Part shown: positions 43,393-53,288 of the stretch, in pieces | Layout of the letters: every line of letters begins with the position of its first letter | Numbering within the stretch: position 1 is the first letter of the stretch | From: Streptomyces sp. S4.7 | GTDB taxonomy: Bacteria > Actinomycetota > Actinomycetes > Streptomycetales > Streptomycetaceae | Length of the DNA stretch: 64,000 nucleotides | Assembly: GCF_010384365.1 (NCBI RefSeq) | Contig: NZ_CP048397.1 | Coordinates: forward strand, 2,046,001-2,110,000 | Reading direction: 5' to 3' | Translations under genes and position numbers: made by a program | The notes under the pieces: generated by a model | What the model was told of the DNA's origin: nothing | The model's database searches: none | The model's input: only the letters and a program-made list of their open reading frames with translations

Positions 43393-45876
43393 CTACGGCT
43401 CGACCGTGGCGGTCAGTCGGGTGTCGGTCAGTGAGCGGCCCGCCTGGATCTCGTAGGTGCCGGGGACCGCCGTCCAGGCGTTCTCCCGCTCGTCCCAGAT
43501 CTGATAGGCGCGTTCCCTCAGCGGGACGCTCATCTCGACGCTCTCGCCCGGGCCCGCCTCGACGGAGGCGAAGCCCGCCAGCCAGCGCCGCGGGCGCTCC
43601 GGGGTTCGCGGCGCGGTTGCGGGCGCGGGGGCGAGATAGATCTGGACGGTCTCGCGGCCGGGCCGCGACCCGGTGTTGCGCAGCCGTACGGTCACGTTCC
43701 CGGTGGTGGCGCGGAGGGTCTCGTACTCCCAGTCGGTGTAGCCGAGCCCGTGGCCGAAGGGGTACGCGGGGGCGGTGCCGGCGCGCTCCCAGGCGCGGTA
43801 GCCGATGAACACGCCCTCGGTGTAGTGGAGTTCGCCGTCGGCGGGTGTGGTGTCGTGGACGGGGACGTCGGCGAGGGCGACCGGCCAGGTGGTGGTGAGC
43901 CGGCCGCCGGGCTCCTCGGCGCCGGTGAGGACGTCGGCGAGGGCGGCGCCGCCCTCCTGGCCGGGGAACCAGCTGAGCAGTACGGCGGCCACGTCGTCGC
44001 GCCACGGCAGTTCGACCGGTGAGCCGGTGTTGACGACCACGACGGTGTTCGGGTTGACGGCGGCGACGGCCGCGACGAGCGCGTTCTGGTGGCCGGGCAG
44101 TTCCAGGCTCGTACGGTCGAAGCCCTCGGACTCGACGGCCGAGGTGGTGGCGACCACGACGACGGCGGTGTCCGCGGTCCTCGCGGCCTCGACGGCCTCG
44201 GCGATCAGGTCCTCGGGGTCGCGCCGCGGGCCGAGGTGGAGCAGCGAGAAGGCGACCGCGTCCATCGGGGCGCCGGGCAGCCTGGGCACGGTGAGACGCA
44301 GCGAGACATCGACGGACTCACCCTCGGTGAGGGTGACTTGGGCGCGTTCGAGACGCTCGCCGAAGAAGGCGTTGAACGGGTCGGAGCTGTCGCCGAGGCG
44401 TTCCTCGCCCTCCCAGACCTTCTCGCCGCCGACGGTGAGGACGAGGGGGCCGATGCCGCGGGTGCCGAAGGTGTGGTCGCCGCTCTCGCGCGGGGTGAAG
44501 GTGCCGGTGAGCTCGACGGTGTGCAGTTCGTCGTAGCGGACGCCGTCGGGCAGGTCGGCGCCGACCCACTGGACCATGCCGGAGGGGATGTCGGTGGTGC
44601 CCAGCTCCCGTCCGTCGGCGGCGCGGCAGACGGCGCGCAGGTCGAATCCCTGTGCGGCGACGCCGAGTTGGTCGCTGGGGTCGGCGCCGACGCGGTAGCT
44701 GAGTGCGCCGTCGGGGAGGGCTGCGGTGAGGCCGTCGAGCGGGGCGACGACGTGCGGCGGGAAGACGGTGGCCGAACCGCCGCCGAGGATCCGGGCGTCG
44801 CGGGCGGCGGCGCCGCTGAGTGCCACCGTGCGGGTCCTGGCCGGGTCGAGGGGCAGGGCGGGGTGGCCGTCGCGTACCTCGTTGCGTACGAGGACGAAGG
44901 AGCGGCGCGCGACCTCGCGGGCCAGCGCGTCGCCGTCGACGGGCGCGGGGAGCGTGGAGGCCGCGACCACGGCGGGGGCGTTGTCGAGGACGCCGACGCG
45001 GGCGGCGAGCCTCAGCACGTTGCGTACGGCGTCGTCGACGAGGGATTCCTCGACGTCGCCGGCCCGGACGGCGGCGGCGAGCGCCTGGCCGTAGACGGTC
45101 TTGGGGCCGGGCATCGCGACGTCGAGGCCGCCGAGGAGGGCGCCGGTGGTGGAGCGGGCGGCCAGCCAGTCGGAGACGATGTAGCCGTCGAATCCCCATT
45201 CGCCGCGCAGGACCTCGTTCTGGAGATAGCGGTGCTCGGTCATCGAGTAGCCGTTGACCTGGTTGTAGGCGGCCATGATGCCCCAGGGGTGGGCGTTCTT
45301 GACGATGGCCTCGAACGGGGCGAGGTAGAGCTCGCGCAGCGGGCGCGGGGCGACGATGTTGTCGACGGTGAAGCGGTCGGTCTCGGCGTCGTTGGCGACG
45401 AAGTGCTTGACGGTCGTGCCGACGCCGCCGTCCTGGACGCCGAGGACGTAGCCCGTGCCGATCTCGCCGGTGAGGTAGGGGTCTTCGCTGTACGCCTCGA
45501 AGTGCCGTCCGCCGAGCGGGGACCGGTGCAGATTGACGGTGGGCGCGAGGAGGACGTGCACGCCTTTGCGGCGGGCCTCCTGTGCCAGCAACCGCCCTGC
45601 CCTGCGGGCCAGTTCGGGGTCCCAGGTGGCGGCGAGCGCGGTGGGTGAGGGGAGCGCGACCGACGGGTCGTCGGCGGTCCAGCGCACGCCCCTGACGCCG
45701 ATCGGGCCGTCGGACATGACGAGGGAGGCCAGGCCGATCTCCGGGAGCGCGGGCAGCGACCAGTTGTCCTGCCCTGCCAGCAGCCGCGCCTTGTCGTCCA
45801 GTTCCAGCTTGCCGAGCGCCGCCTCGACGGCCGCTTCGCGTGCTTGGTCGGCCCGGGTGATGGGTGCGCCGGTCAC
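43393..45876 (-). CDS. GH3 beta-glucosidase with PA14-like domain
   Basis: An 827-residue glycoside hydrolase. The N-terminal (beta/alpha)8 domain contains KHFVANDAETDR near 157-168 and the nucleophile Asp236 in GFDGYIVSDW. The second domain follows, with a PA14-like insert at about 395-540 that often binds sugars. The C-terminus (about 700-820) is fibronectin-III-like. No signal peptide, so it is probably cytoplasmic. GTG start with GAGGAGG 7 bases upstream. It is divergent from a TetR gene. Confidence 0.93.
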   Translation of the reverse strand: MTGAPITRADQAREAAVEAALGKLELDDKARLLAGQDNWSLPALPEIGLASLVMSDGPIGVRGVRWTADDPSVALPSPTALAATWDPELARRAGRLLAQEARRKGVHVLLAPTVNLHRSPLGGRHFEAYSEDPYLTGEIGTGYVLGVQDGGVGTTVKHFVANDAETDRFTVDNIVAPRPLRELYLAPFEAIVKNAHPWGIMAAYNQVNGYSMTEHRYLQNEVLRGEWGFDGYIVSDWLAARSTTGALLGGLDVAMPGPKTVYGQALAAAVRAGDVEESLVDDAVRNVLRLAARVGVLDNAPAVVAASTLPAPVDGDALAREVARRSFVLVRNEVRDGHPALPLDPARTRTVALSGAAARDARILGGGSATVFPPHVVAPLDGLTAALPDGALSYRVGADPSDQLGVAAQGFDLRAVCRAADGRELGTTDIPSGMVQWVGADLPDGVRYDELHTVELTGTFTPRESGDHTFGTRGIGPLVLTVGGEKVWEGEERLGDSSDPFNAFFGERLERAQVTLTEGESVDVSLRLTVPRLPGAPMDAVAFSLLHLGPRRDPEDLIAEAVEAARTADTAVVVVATTSAVESEGFDRTSLELPGHQNALVAAVAAVNPNTVVVVNTGSPVELPWRDDVAAVLLSWFPGQEGGAALADVLTGAEEPGGRLTTTWPVALADVPVHDTTPADGELHYTEGVFIGYRAWERAGTAPAYPFGHGLGYTDWEYETLRATTGNVTVRLRNTGSRPGRETVQIYLAPAPATAPRTPERPRRWLAGFASVEAGPGESVEMSVPLRERAYQIWDERENAWTAVPGTYEIQAGRSLTDTRLTATVEP

Positions 45877-46033
45877 GGCGGTACCTCCTCGTCAGTGCCC
45901 TGCGTCGTGCGGACGGTTACATGGTGGCCCCCGATTCTGTAGGTGAGTAGGCTTCGTTATCGGTTTGTTACTCGTGTACGGTCCGGACAACGGTCGGTGA
46001 GCGGACAGGTGCGAGGCGAGAGGACCCGGTTGG

Positions 46034-46618
46034 ATGGCGAGGCCCAGAGGCGTGGAGCGGCGGGCGGAGATTCTCCGCGCCACCATCGAGGTGATCGCCG
46101 AACGCGGCTACCGCGGCGCGACGTTGGGCGCGGTGGCCGAGCGGGTGGGACTCACCCAGCAGGGGCTGCTCCACTACTTCCCCACGAAGGAGGCGCTGCT
46201 CCTCGCGGTCATGGACGAGCGCGACCAGTGGGACACCGGGGGCGGCAGCCGGGGCGCGGACGGCTGGCGGCTGGAGCTGCTGACGTCGATGGTCGACTAC
46301 AACGCGATGCGGCCGGGCATCGTGCAGACCTTCTCGGCGCTGCTCGGCGAGAGTGTGACGGAGGGTCACCCGGCCGGGGAGTTCTTCACCCGGCGGTACG
46401 TCCAGGTCCGGGGCAACATGGCGGGCGTACTGCGCGACGAGTTCGGCGACCGGCTGCCGAGCGGGCTCACGCCCGAGCAGACGGCGCCGTTGCTGGTGGC
46501 CGTCATGGACGGGCTCCAGTACCAGTGGCTGCTGGCGCCGGAGTCGGTGGACATGCCGGCGGCGTTCCGGGCGTTCGTGACGCTGCTGCGGGGCGGGGCG
46601 GAGGGGCCGGAGCGGTAG
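46034..46618 (+). CDS. TetR family transcriptional regulator
   Basis: A 194-residue repressor. Helix-turn-helix RAEILRATIEVIAERGYRGATLG continuing to LTQQGLLHYFPTKEALL near residues 10-55. Divergent from the GH3 gene across 157 bases, so it likely controls it. GAGTA at 45945-45949 and TACTC at 45969-45973 form a weak dyad. Confidence 0.92.
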   Translation: MARPRGVERRAEILRATIEVIAERGYRGATLGAVAERVGLTQQGLLHYFPTKEALLLAVMDERDQWDTGGGSRGADGWRLELLTSMVDYNAMRPGIVQTFSALLGESVTEGHPAGEFFTRRYVQVRGNMAGVLRDEFGDRLPSGLTPEQTAPLLVAVMDGLQYQWLLAPESVDMPAAFRAFVTLLRGGAEGPER

Positions 46619-46711
46619 GGGGTCTCCGGCGGACGGTCGGGAGCAGTGGGGCGCCGTAGCCATCGGCGGGGTGCGGAGGCGATACTTCCGCCACCCGAAG
46701 GAAGGACTCCC

Positions 46712-48040
46712 GTGAGACTCGTGCGCACCACAGGCAACACTGCCGGCCGGCTCGGCCTCGTCCTGCTCGCGTCGGCCGCGCTGGTCGCGGTGGCGCCTCC
46801 CCCGCACGCCGCGGCCACCGGCGGCGCCGTCGCCGCCCGTCCTGCGTCCGACGCCGCCCCGGCGGTCACCGTCGAGGAAGCGCGGCTCGACAGGGACGTA
46901 CCGCGGCGGATACTCGCCGACAGCGGCTTCGACGGGGTCGCTCCGGCGTTCGCGACAGCACTGCGCGGCGCCGGTTCGTACGGGCAGGCGGAGCGCGCCG
47001 CCGTACGGCACGGCGAACGGCTGTGGCGGCGCGCGGTGGACCGCGCGCAGGGGCGGGGCCCGGCGGGCGGTGAGCTGAGCAGGGACGACGACCGGTCGCT
47101 GTACTGGGCGCGGCTGGCCATGACCCGCGAACTGCGCGCCTGGCACGCGGAGTCGGGGCTCTCGGACGCGGCGGGCGTACGGCTGCTGGAGCGGCTGGAG
47201 AGCACGTCGCGCGGTCAGGAGTCACTGGCACTCGGCGGCGGCGGTGACCGGGCCGGGGAGCGGGAGCGCGACAGGGCGAAGGGCGTCAAGCAGATCGTGG
47301 TGACCGGCTTCGACCCGTTCACCCTGGACAGGGACATCCGCATCAGCAATCCGTCCGGGGCCCTCGCGCTCGCGCTGGACGGCACGGTGATCCGTACGGC
47401 CGACGGACCGGCGCGCGTCGAGACGGCCGTGTTCCCGGTCCGCTGGGGGGACTTCGCCGACGGCACGGTCGAACGCGCCCTGCGCCGGGCGCTGCCGCGC
47501 GCCGATCTCTTCGTGACGGTCAGTCAGGGACGGGTGGGGCGCGTCGATGTCGAGCGGTACAACGGCGCCTGGCGCGGCGGTTTCGGTGACAACGAGAACG
47601 TGTCCGAGACCGGGCTCGTACCGGTGAAGAACCCGGCCACCCAGCCGCAGTGGACACGGACGACGCTCCCCTACGCGGGCATCGTGGCCGCCGGCACGGG
47701 GCGCTTCCCGGTGTACGACAACACGTCGGTCACCGAGATCCCGGCGGGCGCCGCCGCGCCGGTCGTACGCCCCGACGGGCCGACACCCGGCTCGGCGGCC
47801 CGAGCGGGTGGCGGCGGGGACTACCTGTCGAACGAGATCGCCTACCGGGCGACGCTGCTGCGCGACCGGCTCGGGCTGGACATCCCGGGCGGGCATGTCC
47901 ACACGCCGGTACTCCAGTTCGGTCCGGACAACACCGATCCGGCGACGGGTTCGGTGACCGATCCGGTCTTCGTCCAGAACAGGCTGGACATCACGGAGCA
48001 GTTGCGGGAGATCGTGCGGGTGGCGGCGGAGGAGTCGTAG
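46712..48040 (+). CDS. secreted pyroglutamyl-peptidase I (C15)-like protein with Ser in place of catalytic Cys
   Basis: A 442-residue exported protein. A signal peptide (residues 1-37) and a helical region of about 150 residues precede a C15 peptidase fold starting at VKQIVVTGFDPF. The catalytic Glu matches DVERYN and the His matches GGHVHTP, but where the family has a catalytic Cys (as in xCNx), this protein has DYLSNEIAY. The GTG start has GAAGGAAGG upstream. C15 enzymes remove N-terminal pyroglutamate in the cytosol, so both export and the Cys-to-Ser change are unusual. Confidence 0.82.
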   Translation: MRLVRTTGNTAGRLGLVLLASAALVAVAPPPHAAATGGAVAARPASDAAPAVTVEEARLDRDVPRRILADSGFDGVAPAFATALRGAGSYGQAERAAVRHGERLWRRAVDRAQGRGPAGGELSRDDDRSLYWARLAMTRELRAWHAESGLSDAAGVRLLERLESTSRGQESLALGGGGDRAGERERDRAKGVKQIVVTGFDPFTLDRDIRISNPSGALALALDGTVIRTADGPARVETAVFPVRWGDFADGTVERALRRALPRADLFVTVSQGRVGRVDVERYNGAWRGGFGDNENVSETGLVPVKNPATQPQWTRTTLPYAGIVAAGTGRFPVYDNTSVTEIPAGAAAPVVRPDGPTPGSAARAGGGGDYLSNEIAYRATLLRDRLGLDIPGGHVHTPVLQFGPDNTDPATGSVTDPVFVQNRLDITEQLREIVRVAAEES

Positions 48041-48050
48041 CGGGTCCGCC

Positions 48051-48080
48051 CCGGCTCACCGGGCCCGCCCGGTGAGCCGG
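48051..48080. terminator. bidirectional terminator, C15-like / EI24
   Basis: A perfect 13-bp stem CCGGCTCACCGGG / CCCGGTGAGCCGG with loop CCCG, between two convergent genes. Confidence 0.88.
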
Positions 48081-48087
48081 CTCGTGT

Positions 48088-48912
48088 TCACCACTCGTGT
48101 GGGGCGTCCGCCGTCGGGACCGTACTTCCGGGCAGGGGCGAACCCGACTGCCCGGCGCCCGCACCCGCGCCCGCACCCGCGTCCGTCAGGTCGCGGGCCA
48201 TCAGTGTCGCTCCCGCCACCGCCCCCGGCATCAGGAACACCGCGACGAACGGCACCAGGAACGCGAGCGTCAGCGGGACGCCGAAGCCCAGCGTGAGCAG
48301 CCGGCGGCCCCGCAACAGCGCGAGGCGTTCCTTCAGTTCGATGCCGCGCCGCTGCATCGCGACCGCGTTGAGCTCGTGCGCGAGGAAGAAGCCGGACACG
48401 CAGAAGCCGAGCACCGGCACGACGGTCTGCCCGACGACGGGGACGAACCCGAGGGCGAAGAGCAGGACGCCGTACAGCACCACCCGCCCGAGGACCCGCA
48501 GGCTGTCGCGCGCGGAGACCCACAGCTCGCGCCAGAGTGTCAGTCCCGACTCGGGTACGTCTCCGCCCTCCGACCGGTCCACCGCCTCGGAGAGCGATTC
48601 GTAGAAGGGCTGCCCGACCAGCAGCGTCACGGCCGTGAACGCGATCACGGCGAGGAACAGCACGAGCCCGACGATCAGCACGGTGAGGAAACCGCGGAAC
48701 AGCCCCTGCCACGGCGAGGACCAGTCGTCGGCGAAGGGCGTCGCCCAGGCCGTCAGATCGTCGGCGCCGTGGAAGAGGCCGACGAGCGCCGCCACGTACA
48801 GCACGAGGGTCACCAGTCCGGGCAGCAGCCCGAAGCCCAGCCATCTGCCGTGCGCGCCGACCCAGCGCTGGCCTTTCACCAAGTAACCGAAGCCCACACC
48901 GAGATCACGCAT
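48088..48912 (-). CDS. EI24 domain (CysZ-like) membrane protein
   Basis: A 274-residue integral membrane protein. It opens GVGFGYLVKGQRWV, and about five hydrophobic helices follow; GFVPVVGQTVVPVLGF and the ALLRGRRLLTLGFG segment are typical EI24/CysZ features. CysZ is a sulfate channel; actinobacterial members are uncharacterised. The C-terminal 40 residues are Ala/Gly-rich and disordered. Confidence 0.85.
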   Translation of the reverse strand: MRDLGVGFGYLVKGQRWVGAHGRWLGFGLLPGLVTLVLYVAALVGLFHGADDLTAWATPFADDWSSPWQGLFRGFLTVLIVGLVLFLAVIAFTAVTLLVGQPFYESLSEAVDRSEGGDVPESGLTLWRELWVSARDSLRVLGRVVLYGVLLFALGFVPVVGQTVVPVLGFCVSGFFLAHELNAVAMQRRGIELKERLALLRGRRLLTLGFGVPLTLAFLVPFVAVFLMPGAVAGATLMARDLTDAGAGAGAGAGQSGSPLPGSTVPTADAPHEW

Positions 48913-49020
48913 ACGGTCACCCTATCGGGGTTGTTCCGCGGCTGTTTCGGGGTGGTTCCCGGCCGGTTCCACGGTGCGGGCGGGACCGACGAGACTCCAG
49001 ACACCCCTTGTTGTTGACAC

Positions 49021-49049
49021 GTTCAACCGGTATGACCTGCCTATTGAAC
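49021..49049. promoter_or_regulatory. dyad upstream of the M14 peptidase
   Basis: GTTCAA (49021-49026) and TTGAAC (49044-49049) are perfect inverted arms, 17 bases apart, just behind a TTGACA at 49014-49019. Candidate operator for the peptidase gene. Confidence 0.45.
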
Positions 49050-49087
49050 CGAACGATCCCCCCCGCACGACCCGGAGGTACATCCGC

Positions 49088-51664
49088 ATGGGGATGCCCA
49101 GACCCGTACTGCTCGCCACGGCCACGGCCACCGCGGCCCTGATGCTCGCACCGCTGCCCGCGCTCGCCGTGCCCGGCGCCGACGACGGCCGGTCGTCGCA
49201 CCCGGTGAGGGACGGTGGCACCACGGACTCCCGCGTGGCCTCGACCGCGCTGCCGTCGGCCGGCGCAGCGGCTCTCTCCTCGGTGGGCAAGACCTCGCTC
49301 GGTCTGCGCAGGGACGGCGGCTACCCGCGCCGCACCGTCCTGGACACGCTGCCCGAGAACCCGGCGGACAAGGCCATCAAGCTCGGCCTCGCGCCGTACC
49401 ACGCGCTCGCTCCGCGTCTCAACGCCCTCCAGGAGCTAGGCAATCGGGTCAGTGTCGAGGTCACGGGCCGGTCGGCGGGCGGGCACGACCTGTATCTCGT
49501 CACGGTCACCGCGCCGGAGAGCGCGAAGGAGGCCGCCGAGCAGGAGCGGATGCGTGAGCGCATCGAGAACTCCCCCGCGTCGGCCGCCAAGGACAAGCGC
49601 ATCAAGGAGAGTTACAAGACCCCGGTCTTCATCAACAACAACATCCACGGCAATGAGTGGGAGGGCACCGACGCGGCCCTGAAGCTCATCGAGGAGCTGG
49701 CGAAGGCCAAGGACAGCCGTACGAAGAAGCTGCTGTCCACGAGCCGGATCATCCTCAACGTCACGGCGAACCCGGACGGCCGGATCGCCGGAACACGCGC
49801 CAACGGCAACGGCATCGACCTCAACCGGGACTTCATCACCGCCTCGCAGCCGGAGGCGCGCGCGATCCGGCAGATAGCCGTCGACAAGCAGCCCGCGGTC
49901 ATGCTCGATCTGCACGGATACGTCAACGGCACCCTCATCGAGCCGACGACGCCGCCGCACGGCGAGAACTACGAGTACGACCTGTTCCTCAAGAACTCCT
50001 ACGCCAACGCCCTCGGCATGGAGGAAGCGGTCAACGACCTCGGCTACACGGCCGAGAAGGACGGCGTGCAGCCGCCCGTCATCCCCTTCCGTGACCAGGA
50101 GGAGGGCTGGGACGACTGGCCGCCGATCTTCACACCGCAGTACATGGCGTTCCAGGGCGCGGTCGCCTCGCACACCATCGAGATCCCGATGCGGGTCAAC
50201 AACAACGACTACAACAACCTGCCCGTCGAGGAGTTGCGCCGCAGGTCCGCGATCAACACCGATGTCGCCGGCGCGGCGATGCGCTCCACGCTCGACTTCG
50301 CGCTGGCCAACCGCAAGACGCTGATAGCCGACCAGATCGAGACGTTCCGGCGCGGCGTCGCGGGCGAGAAGCAGCGGATCATCTCCGAGGAGACGGTGCC
50401 CGGTGTGCCCGGCATCGGTCCGGAGGACATCTACACGACCGACTTCCCGCGCGCGTACGTGATTCCGGCCGGCGACGGCCAGCGGTCGGCGTCGGCCGCC
50501 GCGCGGCTCGTCGACCATCTCATCGCCAACGACGTAGTGGTGGAGCAGGCCCGTAAGAGCTTCAAGCTGGCGGGCCGCACGTATCCGGCCGGTTCGTACG
50601 TGGTCGACATGGAGCAGGCCAAGCGCGGTCTCGCCAACGTCATCCTGGACGAGGGCCGGGACATCAGCGCGGACGTGTCGTCGATGTACGACATCTCGGG
50701 CTGGAGCCTCGGGCTGCTGTGGGGCGCGAACGTCACCAAGGTCCAGCGGGGCTCGCTGAACCTCGAAGGTCGCGAGGTCGACGCCGCGTCGCCCGTCGGC
50801 TCGGTGGCCCGCGGCGGCGACCTGAAGCTGCGGCTGGACGACCCGAAGGAGTTCGCCGCCCTCAACTCGCTGCTCGCGCAGGACGTGAAGGTGCGCAGGA
50901 CGGCGGACGGCGCGGCGATCGTGCCGTCGTCGGCCCGCAGGAAGGCCGAGATCCTGGCCGACCGGTACGGCGTCGTCTTCACCGCCACGAAGGACAGGGG
51001 CGTCGCGGCAGTGCGGCGCACGACGGTCGCCGCGGCCGTGAACTCGGGTGAGCTGTTCGCGCTGCGCGAGATGGGCTTCGAGGTGCTGCCCGTGTCGACG
51101 GCGACGGCGAACGCGGGCTTCGACTGGTCGAAGGCCGACGCGCTGTACGTGTCGACGGGTCTCAGCCACCGCTCGCTGAACGAGACCGCGCGCGCCGCGC
51201 TCGGTGAGTTCCTCGCCGGGGGCGCGCCCGTGGTGGCGCTCGGCTCCGGCGGTGCGACGTTCAACGCCGAGGCCGGTCTGCTGACGGCCACGCCGGTACG
51301 GGGCAACGGGAACGCCAACGGTGTGGTGCGGGTGGTCAACACGCCCGGACCGGTCACCGGCGGCACACAGCCCCACTCGTTCGTCTACTCGCCGATCTGG
51401 TACACCGCCCTCGGCAAGGACGTGCGCACCGAGCAGTCGTACGGCGGCGGCAACCCGCTCGTCTCGGGCCACTGGCGTGGAGACGATGGCAGCACTGACG
51501 GCACGGGCGGTCCGCGGGCCGCGGCGGGTCAGGCGGCGATCGTGAGCGGTACGGCGGCGGCCGGAGCGCCGGTCACGCTGTTCGGCACCGAGCCGCTGTT
51601 CCGTGACCACCCGAAGGGCGCGTTCGCCCAGGTGGGCCGGGCGCTGCTGAACCGCCTTCCGTAG
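49088..51664 (+). CDS. secreted M14 zinc carboxypeptidase
   Basis: An 858-residue exported peptidase. A signal peptide ends near ALAVPG. The M14 domain (about residues 85-400) has the Zn ligands in NIHGNEWEGTDA (HxxE) and LDLHGYVNG (His); the C-terminal catalytic Glu is in SHTIEIPMR. The second half (about 450-858) is a beta-rich region of unknown fold ending before the stop. ATG 49088 has GGAGG 9 bases upstream; the long frame from 48974 is unsupported. Acts outside the cell on peptides. Confidence 0.9.
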   Translation: MGMPRPVLLATATATAALMLAPLPALAVPGADDGRSSHPVRDGGTTDSRVASTALPSAGAAALSSVGKTSLGLRRDGGYPRRTVLDTLPENPADKAIKLGLAPYHALAPRLNALQELGNRVSVEVTGRSAGGHDLYLVTVTAPESAKEAAEQERMRERIENSPASAAKDKRIKESYKTPVFINNNIHGNEWEGTDAALKLIEELAKAKDSRTKKLLSTSRIILNVTANPDGRIAGTRANGNGIDLNRDFITASQPEARAIRQIAVDKQPAVMLDLHGYVNGTLIEPTTPPHGENYEYDLFLKNSYANALGMEEAVNDLGYTAEKDGVQPPVIPFRDQEEGWDDWPPIFTPQYMAFQGAVASHTIEIPMRVNNNDYNNLPVEELRRRSAINTDVAGAAMRSTLDFALANRKTLIADQIETFRRGVAGEKQRIISEETVPGVPGIGPEDIYTTDFPRAYVIPAGDGQRSASAAARLVDHLIANDVVVEQARKSFKLAGRTYPAGSYVVDMEQAKRGLANVILDEGRDISADVSSMYDISGWSLGLLWGANVTKVQRGSLNLEGREVDAASPVGSVARGGDLKLRLDDPKEFAALNSLLAQDVKVRRTADGAAIVPSSARRKAEILADRYGVVFTATKDRGVAAVRRTTVAAAVNSGELFALREMGFEVLPVSTATANAGFDWSKADALYVSTGLSHRSLNETARAALGEFLAGGAPVVALGSGGATFNAEAGLLTATPVRGNGNANGVVRVVNTPGPVTGGTQPHSFVYSPIWYTALGKDVRTEQSYGGGNPLVSGHWRGDDGSTDGTGGPRAAAGQAAIVSGTAAAGAPVTLFGTEPLFRDHPKGAFAQVGRALLNRLP

Positions 51665-51691
51665 GAGGCGGGTTCGTCACACCTGTCCGTG

Positions 51692-51729
51692 CGGAAGGCC
51701 GCACCCCGCTCGTGGGGTGCGGCCTTCCG
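51692..51729. terminator. bidirectional terminator, M14 / ohr
   Basis: A perfect 16-bp stem CGGAAGGCCGCACCCC / GGGGTGCGGCCTTCCG with loop GCTCGT. Confidence 0.9.
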
Positions 51730-51759
51730 TACGTACGGGGCACTCGTGCCCGGCGTCGG

Positions 51760-52188
51760 TCAGACGACGGACAGCTCGACCTTGATGTTGCCGCGCGTGG
51801 CGTTGGAGTACGGGCACACCTGGTGCGCCTTCTCCAGCAGGTCCTTCGCGGTGGCGGCGTCCACGTTCGGGATGGACGCCGCCAGCTCGACCTCGAGTCC
51901 GAAACCACCGGCCTCGGACTTGCCGATGCTGACCCTGGCGGTGACGGTCGAGCCGGATATGTCCGCCTTCTCCTTGCGGGCGACGACGCCGAGCGCGCCC
52001 TGGAAGCAGGCGCTGTAACCGGCGGCGAAGAGCTGCTCCGGGTTCGTGCCGGCGCCGCTGCCGCCCATCGACTTGGGCGGGTTGACGACGACGTCGAGCT
52101 GGCCGTCGTCCGTGGAGACCCGGCCGTCACGGCCGTTCTCCGCGGTGGCGACGGCGGTGTAGAGGGTGTCGATCTTCTGGATGGTCAT
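51760..52188 (-). CDS. ohr: organic hydroperoxide resistance protein Ohr
   Basis: A 142-residue OsmC/Ohr peroxidase that reduces organic hydroperoxides with lipoyl thiols. The redox Cys pair is in AAGYSACFQGAL and VCPYSNATRGN. The start is ATG 52188 (MTIQKIDT). Confidence 0.93.
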   Translation of the reverse strand: MTIQKIDTLYTAVATAENGRDGRVSTDDGQLDVVVNPPKSMGGSGAGTNPEQLFAAGYSACFQGALGVVARKEKADISGSTVTARVSIGKSEAGGFGLEVELAASIPNVDAATAKDLLEKAHQVCPYSNATRGNIKVELSVV

Positions 52189-52268
52189 TCGGGGGTGTCC
52201 TTCTTCTTGTACGCCGCGGCTCGCGCCCACGGACCGCGACGGCCTCGCACGAGCCTAACGGCTGGGCG

Positions 52269-53288
52269 TCAGTTGAGGGTGACGATCATCTTTCCGGTGT
52301 TCTCGCCGCGGAGCAGACCGAGGAAGGCGTCGAAGCCGTTGCCGATGCCTTCCACGGAGGTCTCCCGGTACTTCAGCTCGCCGGAGGCGAGCCAGCCGGC
52401 CACGTCCTTGACGAACTGCGGCTGGAGGGCCTGGTGATCGCCCACGAGCATGCCCTGGAGGCGCAGCCGCTTGCCGATGACCTGGGCGAGGTTGCGCGGG
52501 GCGGGGGCGGCCTCGGTGCTGTTGTACAGCGAGATCATTCCGCAGATCGTGGCGCGGCCGTGCAGGTTGAACGAGGAGATCGCGGCCTCCAGGTGCTCGC
52601 CGCCGACGTTGTCGAAGTAGACGTCGATGCCGTCGGGCGCGGCCTCCTTGAGCTGTTCCTTGACCGAACCGCCGCTCTTGTAGTTGAAGGCGGCGTCGAA
52701 GCCGTACTCCTCCACGAGGAGTTTGACCTTGTCGTCGGATCCGGCCGAGCCTATGACCCGAGACGCGCCCTTGATCCGGGCGAGTTGGCCGACCTGGCTG
52801 CCGACGGCGCCCGCGGCACCGGAGACGAACACGGCGTCGCCCTCCTTGAAGGAGGCGACCTCCAAGAGTCCGGCGTAGGCGGTGAGGCCCGGCATGCCGA
52901 GGACGCCGAGGTAGGCGCTGAGCGGCGCGAGCGAGGCGTCGACCTTGACCGCGTACCGGGCCGGCACCTGCGCGTACTCCCGCCAGCCGAGCCCGTGCAG
53001 GACATGGTCACCGACCGCGAACCCGTCCGCGTTCGAGGCGACGACCTCGCCGACGGCTCCGCCGTCCATGGGGTGGTCGAGCTTGAACGGCGGGGTGTAC
53101 GACTTCACGTCGTTCATCCGGCCGCGCATGTACGGGTCGACCGAGAAGTGCTTGTTGCGGACGAGGATCCTGCCCTCGCCCGGCTCGGTCACCGGGACCT
53201 CGCGCAGGGCGACGTCCTCGGCCTTCGGCCAGCCGTGCGGGCGGGCGACGAGATGCCATTCGCGGCCGGACGCGGGAAGAGCGGTCAT
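52269..53288 (-). CDS. NADP-dependent MDR-family oxidoreductase
   Basis: A 339-residue medium-chain reductase of the leukotriene B4 dehydrogenase/curcumin reductase type. There are no zinc-binding Cys. A Rossmann motif SGAAGAVGSQVGQLA lies near residue 155; FNYKSGG and YFDNVGGEHLEAA follow. Its promoter region faces a MarR gene and carries an imperfect dyad. Confidence 0.92.
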   Translation of the reverse strand: MTALPASGREWHLVARPHGWPKAEDVALREVPVTEPGEGRILVRNKHFSVDPYMRGRMNDVKSYTPPFKLDHPMDGGAVGEVVASNADGFAVGDHVLHGLGWREYAQVPARYAVKVDASLAPLSAYLGVLGMPGLTAYAGLLEVASFKEGDAVFVSGAAGAVGSQVGQLARIKGASRVIGSAGSDDKVKLLVEEYGFDAAFNYKSGGSVKEQLKEAAPDGIDVYFDNVGGEHLEAAISSFNLHGRATICGMISLYNSTEAAPAPRNLAQVIGKRLRLQGMLVGDHQALQPQFVKDVAGWLASGELKYRETSVEGIGNGFDAFLGLLRGENTGKMIVTLN

